DNA of 64,000 nt from Mucilaginibacter sp. L3T2-6 (GCF_030519355.1 NZ_JAUMKC010000028.1:1-64000), one strand, 5' to 3'. Counted from the first letter of the stretch, positions 42,484-50,778 are shown. The notes: a model not told the origin generated them from the sequence alone. Numbers and translations: made by a program.

Positions 42484-43506
42484 CTAACGCCACCCCAGCC
42501 CCGGCGCCACATGTTCTAAAATGGAAGACAGTACATGTACATTGTAATCAACACCGAGCGTATTGGGTATAGTTAAAAGTAATGTATCCGCTTCCTGTAT
42601 CGCTTCGTCGTTAGCCAGTTCTTTAATCAATTGGTCCGGCTCTGCGGCGTAGCTTCTTCCAAATATGGCGCGTTTATCACTTTCAATATAACCAAAACTA
42701 TCAGACGCTTTACCTTGCTGTCCGAAATAAAACTTGTCCTGGTCGTTTACCAAAGCAAAGATCGACCGGCTTACCGAGACCCTTGGCTCACGGGTATGGC
42801 CTGCCTTTTTCCAGGCTTCTTTATACAACCTTATTTGTTCTGCCTGCTGTATATGAAATGGCTTCCCGTTTTCATCAAATTTCAGGGTTGAGCTTTGCAG
42901 GTGCATGCCGTTTTCAGCAGCCCAAACAGCTGTTGCATTCGAGGCTGCTCCCCACCAGATACGTTCGCGCAGTCCTTCAGCATGCGGTTCTAAACGCAAT
43001 AGCCCCGGCGGATTAGGGAACATAGGATAGGGGTTAGGCTGTGCAAAGCCTATACCGTCTAACCTTTCTAAAAACTGCAGCGCTTTACGTCGTCCCATTT
43101 CCGCGTCTGTCTCTCCTTCGCCGGGCTCATAGCCGAAATAGCGCCAGCCATCTATCACTTGTTCCGGTGAACCCCTGCTGATTCCTAACTGTAATCGCCC
43201 GCCCGAGATCAGGTCGGCCGCGCCGGCATTCTCTATCATATATAAAGGGTTTTCGTAACGCATGTCAATTACACCCGTGCCTATCTCGATTTTATTGGTT
43301 TTAGCGCCTATGGCTGCTAGCAAAGGGAATGGCGAAGCCAATTGAGCGGCAAAATGGTGCACCCGGAAATATGCGCCGTCTATGCCGATTTCTTCGGCTG
43401 CAACGGCCAGGTCAATGGACTGAAGCAGCGTGTCGGTGGCGGTACGGGTTTTATATGCCGGATGATTTGACCAATGCCCGAAAGATAAAAAGCCTATTTT
43501 CTTCAT
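42484..43506 (-). CDS. LLM class flavin-dependent oxidoreductase
   Basis: A 340-residue luciferase-like monooxygenase with a TIM barrel binding FMN or F420. Family segments are visible: GVIDMRYENPLYMIENAGAADLISGGRLQLGISRGSPE (key words DLISGGRLQLGISRG), and RVHHFAAQLASPFPLLAAIGAKT. The substrate is unknown; members oxidise alkanesulfonates, long-chain or heterocyclic compounds. The longer frame to 43551 includes a hydrophobic N-terminal addition without family support, so the ATG at 43506 is used. Confidence 0.92.
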   Translation of the reverse strand: MKKIGFLSFGHWSNHPAYKTRTATDTLLQSIDLAVAAEEIGIDGAYFRVHHFAAQLASPFPLLAAIGAKTNKIEIGTGVIDMRYENPLYMIENAGAADLISGGRLQLGISRGSPEQVIDGWRYFGYEPGEGETDAEMGRRKALQFLERLDGIGFAQPNPYPMFPNPPGLLRLEPHAEGLRERIWWGAASNATAVWAAENGMHLQSSTLKFDENGKPFHIQQAEQIRLYKEAWKKAGHTREPRVSVSRSIFALVNDQDKFYFGQQGKASDSFGYIESDKRAIFGRSYAAEPDQLIKELANDEAIQEADTLLLTIPNTLGVDYNVHVLSSILEHVAPGLGWR

Positions 43507-43754
43507 AAGTTTTTTAAGGCCTGAAATAGCCCATGTAAAGATAACAATCATCCCCGCAGGAATGTTGACTGGGCACGCTGAGGCCGAGGATATGTCTTTA
43601 AAACGACAAAACGGATTGATCCGGAAATGTTTTCAGGATCAGGGAGCTATAAGCTACCCTTTTGTGGATAGCTTTATTTGCTGGTGGAGAGCAAGGAAGC
43701 AACGGTAAATGCGTTGCGGGCTCTAAGTTGATAATACTCAATAGTTGTTATTCG

Positions 43755-45347
43755 TTATTTGGAGGCTCTGTTCCTGGCAATTTCGTAGGCGTGCACAGCA
43801 CCTGCATGATTTGAAAAATTTGATCGTATATAAGTTAAAACAGATGCCATGTCATTATCGCTCATAAATTTAAACGAGGGCATCTCCTGGTTATAAGTTT
43901 GCCCATTAACTGATAATGGCCCCGTCATTCCGTTTAAAACTAATTTGATGAGTTTGCTTTTATTGCCGGATACTATAGTTGACGCTGCCAGCGGCGGAAA
44001 TGTTTTTTGCAATCCGGCTCCGTTTGGTTTATGGCATGCTGCGCAGTAATTTGTATATAATGCTGCACCTTTTGGCATCGCCACATTTGCGGTTAATAGC
44101 TTAGGGCTAGTGCTTTTGCTAAGGTTTAGCTGTGTTTTATTAAGGGTTGCTTTTTTGTAAACCTTAATGAGCTTATCATCGCCGGGTTTTGGGAAACCAG
44201 GTGCGGGGTTCCAGTCGCGGTTACTGGTTGATAAGTATACATCTCCATTAGGCGCGACACAAACATCGCGAATACGGCCGAATTGGTGATCGAAAAATAT
44301 TTTATCAGAAACTATACTTGTGCCACTGGGGTTTAATTTAAGAATATGTAAACTATTGCCTTTTAATGTTCCCATTATAATAGAATTCTTCCATTCTGGA
44401 ATGGCGTTTGAGTTATAATATTCAATGCCTGATGGAGCTATGGTTGGCGTCCACGCTATTAATGGTTCTGTGATATTATTTACGCTGCAAAAAGCTTTTT
44501 CTTTAGGCAAATTACAAAAGCCCTCCACATTGGGCCAGCCATAGTTACGTCCTTTTACAATAATATTGATTTCATCATCGCTGGCATCCCCATTTTCTGA
44601 ACTATATAATATGCCGTTGGGTGCAAATGCAAGTCCCTCGGCATTGCGGTGTCCCATCGTCCACACCGGGCTTCCTTTAAATGGATTGTCGCCGGGTATG
44701 CTGCCATCAAGGTTTAACCGCAATATTTTGCCATTTAAATGACCCGGCATCTGGGCAAAGCCCGGGTGGCCTGAATCACCTGTGGTTAAAAATATTTTCA
44801 TGTCCGGCGAAATGATTACCCTGCAACCGTTATGATAGGTATTGCCCGGGATGTCGCTGATGATAGTCTTTGGATTAATCAGTGAATCGTTTTTGTAAGT
44901 ATACCGAACCAGTTTTGATAAAATAGATGAATCTCGAAGTGTGGTATCAGTTAGCGCTGCCGGCTTTAAGTAAGTATAGTCAAGATATACATACGGATAA
45001 TTTTTAAAGTTGGGGTGTATAGCAAAGCCCAGCAGCCCATATGACTTCTTTTTATAAACATCCGGGATATGGAGTAATATTTTGCTTTGCCCGGTTTCCG
45101 GGTTTACTTTACTTACAATGCCTCTCTGCTGAGTCATCCATATCCAATTGTCGGGCCCCCAAATTATTTCCCACGGAACATCCAGGTTTGCAGCTATGGT
45201 TTTCGCTGCCAGCACAGTAGAATCTAATTTAACGATAGTGGTATCTTGCGTATTGGATTTAAAAGCGTGTCGCCAAAAAGATGCAGGCCGCATGCTGCTT
45301 AACAACGCAAACACTATTATAGCAGTAAATAATATTTTTGTTTTCAT
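43755..45347 (-). CDS. PQQ-dependent sugar dehydrogenase fused to cytochrome c
   Basis: A 530-residue exported protein: N-terminal membrane/signal segment (LFTAIIVFALLSSMRPA), a six-bladed beta-propeller of the soluble glucose/aldose dehydrogenase family (about 45-385; VPWEIIWGPDNWIWMT, YGLLGFAIHPNFK, DGSIPGDNPF, GHRNAEGLAFAPNG, SENGDASDDEINII), then a cytochrome c domain with CAACHKPNG and a distal Met in MPSFKFM (about 410-515). Electrons from sugar oxidation would pass via PQQ to haem and on to the respiratory chain. It is co-oriented with the sugar epimerase-like gene just upstream (17 bases apart). Confidence 0.9.
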   Translation of the reverse strand: MKTKILFTAIIVFALLSSMRPASFWRHAFKSNTQDTTIVKLDSTVLAAKTIAANLDVPWEIIWGPDNWIWMTQQRGIVSKVNPETGQSKILLHIPDVYKKKSYGLLGFAIHPNFKNYPYVYLDYTYLKPAALTDTTLRDSSILSKLVRYTYKNDSLINPKTIISDIPGNTYHNGCRVIISPDMKIFLTTGDSGHPGFAQMPGHLNGKILRLNLDGSIPGDNPFKGSPVWTMGHRNAEGLAFAPNGILYSSENGDASDDEINIIVKGRNYGWPNVEGFCNLPKEKAFCSVNNITEPLIAWTPTIAPSGIEYYNSNAIPEWKNSIIMGTLKGNSLHILKLNPSGTSIVSDKIFFDHQFGRIRDVCVAPNGDVYLSTSNRDWNPAPGFPKPGDDKLIKVYKKATLNKTQLNLSKSTSPKLLTANVAMPKGAALYTNYCAACHKPNGAGLQKTFPPLAASTIVSGNKSKLIKLVLNGMTGPLSVNGQTYNQEMPSFKFMSDNDMASVLTYIRSNFSNHAGAVHAYEIARNRASK

Positions 45348-45363
45348 TTATGGCTTGATCATA

Positions 45364-46359
45364 TTAAAATAATTCAAACTCTTTAAGCCAATCCTTTAAA
45401 GTAATCAGATCGGTTTTAATAGCTTTTATTACTTCGTTTTGCGGAAGTGTAAGCTTTGCAGCGCCATTTTCTGCGCCGCCAAGGGCATATTCGATATGCA
45501 ATGAAAGGGGTAATCGCATGTCGTATTTTTTAATTAATGCAAAATATCTTTTGAAATCAACCATACCCGTGCCCAACGGTACATTCTCCGCCATCCATTT
45601 TCCGTTCGTCTTTTTCCAGATAAAATCCTTGAAAGTAAGAGACCCTATATGGTTTTTTAGTAAGTTAAAATTAACAGGCCATGCCTCGGCCCCGTCAACG
45701 GTAGCATGTCTTATATCAAATTGGCAACCAATATATCTGGAGTCCAGATCTTTTATCGCTAACCAAAGATCCCAAATAGATGCGCCGAAAAAGCTGGTGT
45801 GATTTTCATAATCTCCATGTATGTCATAGTCTTTGTTTTTTACGGCCAGGTCATCAAAGCTTCTCTTAAAGTGTTCTATATTACTTAAAGTATCTAACCG
45901 GCTATCATAAGTATACCAACCCATGCGGTAATTTTTAATCCCCAATTGTGTGGCTGTTTTTAAAATACTATCGGTGTGTTTGTAGCCGCTTTGAATATCT
46001 GTTGTAATCATGTTTACTTTCAACCCCGCTTTTCCTATCTCAGATACCGCAGCGGGCAGATCTGTTGTAACACGTTCCGGCAAAACATGCCCGCCCGCCC
46101 TTACCGTAAGGTCTATTCCATCAAATCCCAGCTCGGCAGCTAAATGACCCATGTCATGATAATTAAGCCACTGCATGTGTTTTGAAAAAATATTTACGGT
46201 TATTTTTTTATCAGCAGGCTCGGCATTATAAGCAGCTGCCAGGCTTGTGCTATCCGTTCCGGAAATTTTTCCAAACAAAGCATCAAACCCAAAAGGCAGT
46301 GCGAGCATTGTAAACGCCGAATTTTTGATAAAGGATTTGCGTGACAGTTTATTTTTCAT
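45364..46359 (-). CDS. Exported sugar phosphate isomerase/epimerase-like TIM-barrel protein
   Basis: A 331-residue xylose-isomerase-like TIM-barrel protein of the AP_endonuc_2 family. The N-terminus (RKSFIKNSAFTMLALPFG) is a twin-arginine-like or Sec-type signal with a KRKSF-like start. The metal-site residues lie in GDYENHTSF, CQFDIRHA and LHIEYALGG. Related proteins act on 3-keto sugars or inositols. It is the first gene of the pair with the PQQ dehydrogenase, suggesting joint periplasmic sugar oxidation (inference). Confidence 0.88.
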   Translation of the reverse strand: MKNKLSRKSFIKNSAFTMLALPFGFDALFGKISGTDSTSLAAAYNAEPADKKITVNIFSKHMQWLNYHDMGHLAAELGFDGIDLTVRAGGHVLPERVTTDLPAAVSEIGKAGLKVNMITTDIQSGYKHTDSILKTATQLGIKNYRMGWYTYDSRLDTLSNIEHFKRSFDDLAVKNKDYDIHGDYENHTSFFGASIWDLWLAIKDLDSRYIGCQFDIRHATVDGAEAWPVNFNLLKNHIGSLTFKDFIWKKTNGKWMAENVPLGTGMVDFKRYFALIKKYDMRLPLSLHIEYALGGAENGAAKLTLPQNEVIKAIKTDLITLKDWLKEFELF

Positions 46360-46609
46360 AACAAAAGGTACACCAAAAGTAGTGCGTCAGGTTACAGATA
46401 GTTAATGCTTTTTTAACAAAAAGTAAGGCAAAAAACATCAATCTTGCAATACATATACTTAAAAGTAGCATTACACCATCAATAGCATGATCAATTAATT
46501 AAGCAAGGCTCGGGAAGTGAATATGCATCACTAAAGCTTACTCAGTTGTTCCACTCTAAATAAAGCAATGTTGGTTTAAGAAAGAAATTGAGCGCCAAGA
46601 ACCTGGTTT

Positions 46610-46640
46610 AAAGTTGTATCCGAAACCGGATCGCAACTTT
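46610..46640. repeat. Imperfect hairpin
   Basis: AAAGTTG (46610-46616) pairs with CAACTTT (46634-46640), and ATCCG (46618-46622) with CGGAT (46627-46631), around an AAAC loop. A T-run is not obvious on either side. Function unknown. Confidence 0.55.
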
Positions 46641-46673
46641 ATATGCATGCAAGTGAGCCCACATGATTAAAAG

Positions 46674-46711
46674 AAACCCTTACAAAAGACTAGACGGTTT
46701 TGTAAGGGTTT
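46674..46711 (-). terminator. Perfect 14-bp terminator hairpin downstream of the tRNA-Ser remnant
   Basis: AAACCCTTACAAAA (46674-46687) and TTTTGTAAGGGTTT (46698-46711) are exact inverted repeats. On the minus strand it starts 12 bases after the duplicated tRNA 3' end and is probably the original terminator of that tRNA before integration. Confidence 0.75.
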
Positions 46712-46722
46712 GATATAAATTT

Positions 46723-46742
46723 GCGGAGAGGGAGGGATTCGA
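46723..46742. repeat. att-like direct repeat, remnant of tRNA-Ser 3' end
   Basis: Twenty bases identical to 48012-48031, the acceptor 3' strand and T-arm half of tRNA-Ser on the minus strand. Identity stops sharply at both edges. Confidence 0.8.
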
Positions 46743-46836
46743 TTTTGAAAGATTTTGGTTAGAAATCAGCTTCATTTCATACTTAAATCCCCCCGTTTAC
46801 CAAAGTATTTTGGCAGACTTTCGGCAGAGTTTGAAA

Positions 46837-47730
46837 TCATCTACGAGGTTGTTGTTTGGAAATTATATTAGTTAGAATGGGCTTGAATGCCAACAGTTCA
46901 GAAGCTTTAATTACTATTGCCACATTTATCGGTATGTTAGTTGTTGTTGATATATGTTGATTGTTGTTTAGGTTAACTTCACCCAATACAGGTGCATTTA
47001 TTGACTGAACGTTTATTCCAATTAGTTTCAGTCGACTACCTACCACTAATCCGCCCTGCCTTGTTCCATAAGAGCCTTGGTTATAAAGAACAACGGGGGA
47101 ACCGCTCGAGCCGGGAAATATTGGTATGTCTAACAAAAAATGCGGTTGCCCTGAATAATTAAGGTAAATGGGTGTCGCAGTTAACCCCTTCCTAACAACT
47201 GGCAAGTTGTTGACGCTATCCCAAAATCCTACAGGATATCCTATCATTAAAGCTTCTTCTATTGCAGTGTATCCATCCAATTCCGCCTGTGTGGGTAAGT
47301 CGGTTTCATTGAAAACTACTCTAAAGGGATCTTTGCCAGTTTTTACAATGTCACTTATGATGGGATTCAGCGCCATTATAGCTAAATCCTCTGTAGGGTG
47401 TTTTACCCATCTTTGTGAGAAGTTAGTTACCGTTTGAGTTATTATGTGACCATAGTTGGGGCGTCTATTTAGGTCTTCCGTAAATCTTAAAACTCCACTT
47501 ATGGAGCCTTTAATTACGTGGTAATTGGTGACGATGCAAGGTATCGTATCTTTACCTATAGCGAATTGAAAGAAAAAGCCAGAGCCAGTTGACGTGAATG
47601 GTATCCTTTGGCCGTTAATTACTGTGTCTCCATGGCACTCTATCCTTATCGTTGAATTGACGAGGAGTTCCGATAGAGAGAGATTTTGAGAATTTGCTTT
47701 GTTGCCAATGGCAGCAAATGCCAAGCACAT
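46837..47730 (-). CDS. Trypsin-like serine protease (broken signal peptide?)
   Basis: A 297-residue chymotrypsin-fold peptidase. The triad is visible: His in VTNYHVIKG (about 70), Asp in EDLAIMAL (about 117), and Ser in PGSSGSPVVLYN (about 206). No PDZ domain, so it is not DegP/HtrA-like. The frame starts MCLAFAAIG, a hydrophobic core without a basic start; 40 bases upstream (ATG at 47768-47770, minus strand) a second frame encodes MKPFTIRKLFLII, the missing basic part. One base too many between them suggests a frameshift in the signal peptide. It is the only gene of the tRNA-bounded islet and is lower in GC than its neighbours by eye. Confidence 0.82.
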   Translation of the reverse strand: MCLAFAAIGNKANSQNLSLSELLVNSTIRIECHGDTVINGQRIPFTSTGSGFFFQFAIGKDTIPCIVTNYHVIKGSISGVLRFTEDLNRRPNYGHIITQTVTNFSQRWVKHPTEDLAIMALNPIISDIVKTGKDPFRVVFNETDLPTQAELDGYTAIEEALMIGYPVGFWDSVNNLPVVRKGLTATPIYLNYSGQPHFLLDIPIFPGSSGSPVVLYNQGSYGTRQGGLVVGSRLKLIGINVQSINAPVLGEVNLNNNQHISTTTNIPINVAIVIKASELLAFKPILTNIISKQQPRR

Positions 47731-47956
47731 TGATTATTAAGAATAATTTTCTGATTGTGAAAGGTTTCATATTATCTATTTGTTCAGAAATACCTAATAT
47801 TTAAGATGTTCCCAATATTACTGCATGGCTTTTTTTGTGACCAGGGATTTTCCCCAATAAGTAAAAATAAATTTGGTTTTACCATGTTTAATTCTAGAGT
47901 AGTAAGGATGCCATTTTTCATGTTTTAAAGGTATAAGTTTGGCAGAGTTGTGGCAA

Positions 47957-48000
47957 TGAAAAAGCCTGATAGTTCGCTAAATAGCTAATTATCAGGCTTT
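47957..48000 (-). terminator. Terminator after tRNA-Ser
   Basis: AAAGCCTGATA (47961-47971) and TATCAGGCTTT (47990-48000) form a perfect 11-bp stem; on the minus strand it begins 12 bases after the tRNA 3' end and is followed by TTC. Confidence 0.75.
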
Positions 48001-48011
48001 ATAAATTATCA

Positions 48012-48031
48012 GCGGAGAGGGAGGGATTCGA
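48012..48031. repeat. att-like direct repeat within tRNA-Ser
   Basis: The second copy of the 20-bp core at 46723-46742; it covers the tRNA 3' end plus one flanking base. Confidence 0.8.
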
Positions 48032-48100
48032 ACCCTCGATACCCTTTAGGAGTATACACACTTTCCAGGCGTGCTCTTTCGACCACTCAGACACCTCTCC
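48013..48100 (-). tRNA. tRNA-Ser (anticodon GGA)
   Basis: An 88-nt minus-strand tRNA with a long variable arm, as expected for class II Ser tRNA: acceptor GGAGAGG/CCTCTCC, discriminator G, anticodon GGA in the CCTGGAAAG loop, T-loop GTTCGAATC. Its 3' end is duplicated 1.3 kb away. Confidence 0.96.
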
Positions 48101-48239
48101 TGGTTGGTTGTAGCAGTTATGAATTGTTGTAAAAATTGAGGTAGTTAAACCTTTATTCAAATTACCTGCTAAAGCCGGAGCGCAAATGTAAAATAAATTT
48201 GCTTTACCGGCTAACAAAATATACCACCAAACATTTACC

Positions 48240-48302
48240 CTCTACAACCTCTACAACCTCTACAACCTCTACAACCTCTACAACCTCTGCAACCTCTGCA
48301 AC
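48240..48302. repeat. Tandem repeat: seven 9-bp units
   Basis: CTCTACAAC occurs five times in a row, followed by two CTCTGCAAC units. The spacing has no unique spacers, so it is not a CRISPR. The same TACAAC/TGCAAC words occur at 22692-22776. The array lies between tRNA-Ser and a minus-strand gene terminator. Confidence 0.95.
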
Positions 48303-48304
48303 CA

Positions 48305-48336
48305 CAAAAAACGCCCGCAGTAAATACTACGGACGC
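48305..48336 (-). terminator. Rho-independent terminator of the Arg-rich protein gene
   Basis: On the minus strand GCGTCCGTAG (48336-48327) pairs with CTGCGGGCGT (48320-48311) with two wobbles, followed by TTTTTT. Confidence 0.8.
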
Positions 48337-48398
48337 TTCATGAAAACTTAACCTATACAAAAACTATAATCACTATTCTTAAAAGTCTGGCCGGCGAA

Positions 48399-48719
48399 TT
48401 ATCTTACCCTGTAATTGTGTTTATGGCGGTAAATAGCGCGGCTGGTACGGTTTTCTTCACGGCGCAGGTGGCGGCGTTCAGAACTGGTTACGCGGCCATC
48501 GGCGCGGGCCATACGGCGGTCGCGGGCAATATTGCGCTCGCGGCTGCGAAGGTGACGGGCCTCATTCCGGGTAAGCTCATGGCTGCGCACGCCCTGGTTA
48601 ATCCGTCGTTCCTGCATGCGGTGCCTATGGTTAATTACAGGGGTGCGGGTTTGCGCTTCGGCCATGGAAGTGATGACAATCATGGCCACCAGTAAACCTC
48701 CGAATATCTTGATTTTCAT
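48399..48719 (-). CDS. Exported Arg/His-rich basic protein
   Basis: A 106-residue protein with a signal peptide (MKIKIFGGLLVAMIVITSMAEA-Q). The mature part is extremely rich in Arg, His and Glu (RRINQGVRSHELTRNEARHL, REENRTSRAIYRHKHNYRVR) with a DGRVTSSE stretch, likely an alpha-helical, highly charged protein. Similar short exported proteins occur across Bacteroidota; function unknown. ATG at 48719 is used because the signal peptide begins there; a longer frame to 48758 adds 13 residues. Confidence 0.78.
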   Translation of the reverse strand: MKIKIFGGLLVAMIVITSMAEAQTRTPVINHRHRMQERRINQGVRSHELTRNEARHLRSRERNIARDRRMARADGRVTSSERRHLRREENRTSRAIYRHKHNYRVR

Positions 48720-48881
48720 ATTTTTCTGTTTTGCGTTTGTTATAATAATAGAGTGCATTTATGACGAAAGGTTTAATGTAACCTGTTTTATCGGGTGATC
48801 GCGGCATCAGCCTGCCAGCTTTGAGGTAATTATGATGGTTGATATGTTAGCAATTAATTTACATTTCATTATATAAATCAT

Positions 48882-48889
48882 TATGTTTG
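48882..48889 (+). promoter_or_regulatory. Candidate -7 box (TATGTTTG) of the fluoride riboswitch transcript
   Basis: An exact TAnnTTTG match ending nine bases before the first base of the aptamer, so transcription would begin right at the riboswitch. Confidence 0.5.
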
Positions 48890-48898
48890 TATAATCAA

Positions 48899-48950
48899 CG
48901 GAAATGGTGTCTTCCGTTTAAAATAACCGCCACGTGCTGATGACGCCTGC
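48899..48950 (+). ncRNA. Fluoride riboswitch (crcB motif)
   Basis: The order of features matches the crcB/fluoride aptamer: CGGAA-AUGGUGUC-UUCCG stem-loop (48899-48916), then AACCGCC (48924-48930), and GCUGAUGACGCCUGC (48936-48950). GGUGUC of the first loop pairs with GACGCC of the last segment, forming the conserved P2 helix, and CGGAA/UUCCG closes P1. P3 is short (GCCACGUGC). The downstream gene encodes a CLC-F type fluoride exporter, which fits fluoride control. The switch mechanism is not clear; a short hairpin CCCA-TGC-TGGG follows at about 48966-48977. Confidence 0.85.
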
Positions 48951-49368
48951 AAAATAACCGGACATTCCCATGCTGGGCTTTGTCGTTAATACTGTTTGCA
49001 GGTGAAAAAAGTAACCCTTCGTTGTCATATCTCCCAAAAATTGTTCGCCGGTATAAACCGGTATTTGCTGCAATCAGGTATAGGCAGGCCTGTACTTCAC
49101 ACGCTGTTAACGCCGGGTAGTATAATTGAGTGCTTTAGCTTATCTTTCCCAGCCAATTATAGCACCTTACGAAGTTTTTTCACTGAGAGTCCGCGCCCAA
49201 GTCGCCCCCGTCCCGGATACAGCCGTTTGTATGGAGCGATGCAGAGAGGAGCATACTTGAACTTTCCGGAAGACGAATTTTAAACATACAGAGATTGCCA
49301 GTAAATTTATTGGCAAAAGTTATCAGATCCACCCGAAGGACTAATACCAACGTACTAAACAAACAAAT
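48951..49368 (+). other. Long leader between fluoride riboswitch and CLC-F gene
   Basis: About 420 bases with no convincing gene. A plus-strand frame at 48996-49283 starts with TTG and has no recognisable domain, so it is not called. The leader may contain the expression platform and possibly a small unrecognised cistron. Confidence 0.5.
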
Positions 49369-50778
49369 ATGACCGGTAACCCGAAAAATAATGACGCGAT
49401 TAGCCTAAAAGAACACTATGCCATACTTAGGTACCTTTTTAAATGGACGATACTGGTTATTCCCATTGCGCTTGCCATCGGCAGTGTAATCGCCTTCTTC
49501 CTTTGGTTGTTATCTGCCGCTATTCATTTCCGGTTTACGCACTCATGGCTGTTGTTCCTGCTCCCGATCGCAGGATTGCTGATTCACTTTATTTACCAAT
49601 CTGTCGGCAAGTCCTCAGAGAAAGGCAATAACCTCATTATGGAGCAGATACACCAGGAAGGGGGAGGCGTGCCTAAGCGTATGGCGCCGGTAATATTGCT
49701 TACAACGGTGGTTACCCATTTATTCGGCGGCTCTGCCGGGCGTGAAGGCACCGCTGTGCAAATTGGCGGCAGCATTGCCTCTATGTTTGGCGGCTGGTTT
49801 AAATTAAAGGGGCCGGATATGCGGATGATCCTGACCGCGGGGGTAGCTGCTGGATTTGGCGCCGTGTTCGGCACGCCGCTAACAGGGGCTATATTTGCTA
49901 TGGAGGTGCTCACCATCGGTAAAATTCAGTATGATGCATTGTTGCCGGCGCTGATCGCAGCCATCATCGGCGATATGGCTGTTGCTGCCTGGCACGTTTC
50001 GCATGTACAGTACCATATCGATGCTTTGCCGGCTTACACACCGCTAATGCTTTCCAACCTTTTTCATTTCGACCTGCTGTTGCTGTTGAAGGTTATTGTG
50101 GCATCCGCAGCTTTTGGCCTTGCAAGCTACTTGTTTGCCAATTTGGTGACAGAGATAAAAACAATTTGCCTTAAGATATTTAAATATAAATGGATGATCC
50201 CTGTATTTGGCGGTTTGCTGATTATAGGCCTATATTTTTTAAACGGCAAACCGGACTATTTGAGCTTAGGTGTGGATGCAGAACATCCCGGTGCAGTTAC
50301 CATTCCATCGGCTTTTAGCCCCGGTGGCGCGGATACCTGGAGCTGGTTATGGAAAACCATCTATACAACGGTAACATTAGGTACCGGCTTTAAGGGTGGC
50401 GAAGTAACACCCTTGTTTTATATAGGCGCCACGCTGGGTAATACGCTTTCCGGAGTATTGAATGCACCTGTAAGCTTGTTTGCAGCGCTTGGTTTTATCG
50501 CAGTTTTTGCCGGGGCCACCAACACGCCGCTGGCTTGTACGTTTATGGGTATCGAGCTGTTTGGCGGCGAACATGCGCTGCTTTTTGCTGTAGCTTGTTT
50601 TACTGCATATCTTTTTAGCGGCCATTCAGGAATTTACAGCGCACAACGCATTGCCGTACCGAAAGTATTTGATGAATATTTTGCTGATGAAACGTCGCTG
50701 TCTGAAGCAATGAAGCGACGTGGATATGTACACCAGAAGCTGAGGAAATACCGGTTATCACTTAAAAAGAACAAATAA
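49369..50778 (+). CDS. CLC-F type fluoride/proton antiporter
   Basis: A 469-residue CLC-fold protein with about ten or more membrane segments. The gating Glu is E126 in GGSAGREGTAVQIGG. The place of the chloride-selective GSGIP loop is taken by GNNLIME (M91), the Met-type signature of the CLC-F subfamily, which exports F- in exchange for H+. It protects the cytosol from fluoride and is preceded by a fluoride riboswitch. Canonical chloride CLCs carry GSGIP and GREGP, which this protein lacks. No CBS domains. Confidence 0.88.
   Translation: MTGNPKNNDAISLKEHYAILRYLFKWTILVIPIALAIGSVIAFFLWLLSAAIHFRFTHSWLLFLLPIAGLLIHFIYQSVGKSSEKGNNLIMEQIHQEGGGVPKRMAPVILLTTVVTHLFGGSAGREGTAVQIGGSIASMFGGWFKLKGPDMRMILTAGVAAGFGAVFGTPLTGAIFAMEVLTIGKIQYDALLPALIAAIIGDMAVAAWHVSHVQYHIDALPAYTPLMLSNLFHFDLLLLLKVIVASAAFGLASYLFANLVTEIKTICLKIFKYKWMIPVFGGLLIIGLYFLNGKPDYLSLGVDAEHPGAVTIPSAFSPGGADTWSWLWKTIYTTVTLGTGFKGGEVTPLFYIGATLGNTLSGVLNAPVSLFAALGFIAVFAGATNTPLACTFMGIELFGGEHALLFAVACFTAYLFSGHSGIYSAQRIAVPKVFDEYFADETSLSEAMKRRGYVHQKLRKYRLSLKKNK

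Larger units (their letters stand above)
46360..46722. other. Intergenic region before the islet
   Basis: This 360-bp stretch holds the promoter of the epimerase gene on its left side, then two strong hairpins (46610-46640 and 46674-46711). No gene is seen on either strand. Confidence 0.5.
46723..48031. mobile_element. Putative tRNA-Ser-integrated islet, about 1.3 kb
   Basis: A 20-bp direct repeat, GCGGAGAGGGAGGGATTCGA, occurs at 46723-46742 and at 48012-48031, the latter being the 3' end of the intact tRNA-Ser gene. This is the pattern left by integration at a tRNA 3' end (attL/attR), where the element restores the tRNA. Both ends have a terminator hairpin on the tRNA 3' side. Between them is only the trypsin-like gene (46837-47730); no integrase was found. 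It could be a deletion relic of a larger island, a cargo element mobilised in trans, or a tRNA fragment duplication. Confidence 0.65.

Noticed and set aside
48240..48302. Possible CRISPR array after tRNA-Ser
   Set aside because: The units are contiguous 9-mers with no spacers, so it is a simple tandem repeat.
48996..49283. Plus-strand 95-codon frame in the leader before the CLC-F gene
   Set aside because: It starts with TTG, has no recognisable domain or signal and an odd composition; treated as leader RNA.
49100..49368. Second riboswitch-like structure near GGAGCGATGCAGAG
   Set aside because: It does not show the ordered crcB elements; the real match is at 48899-48950.
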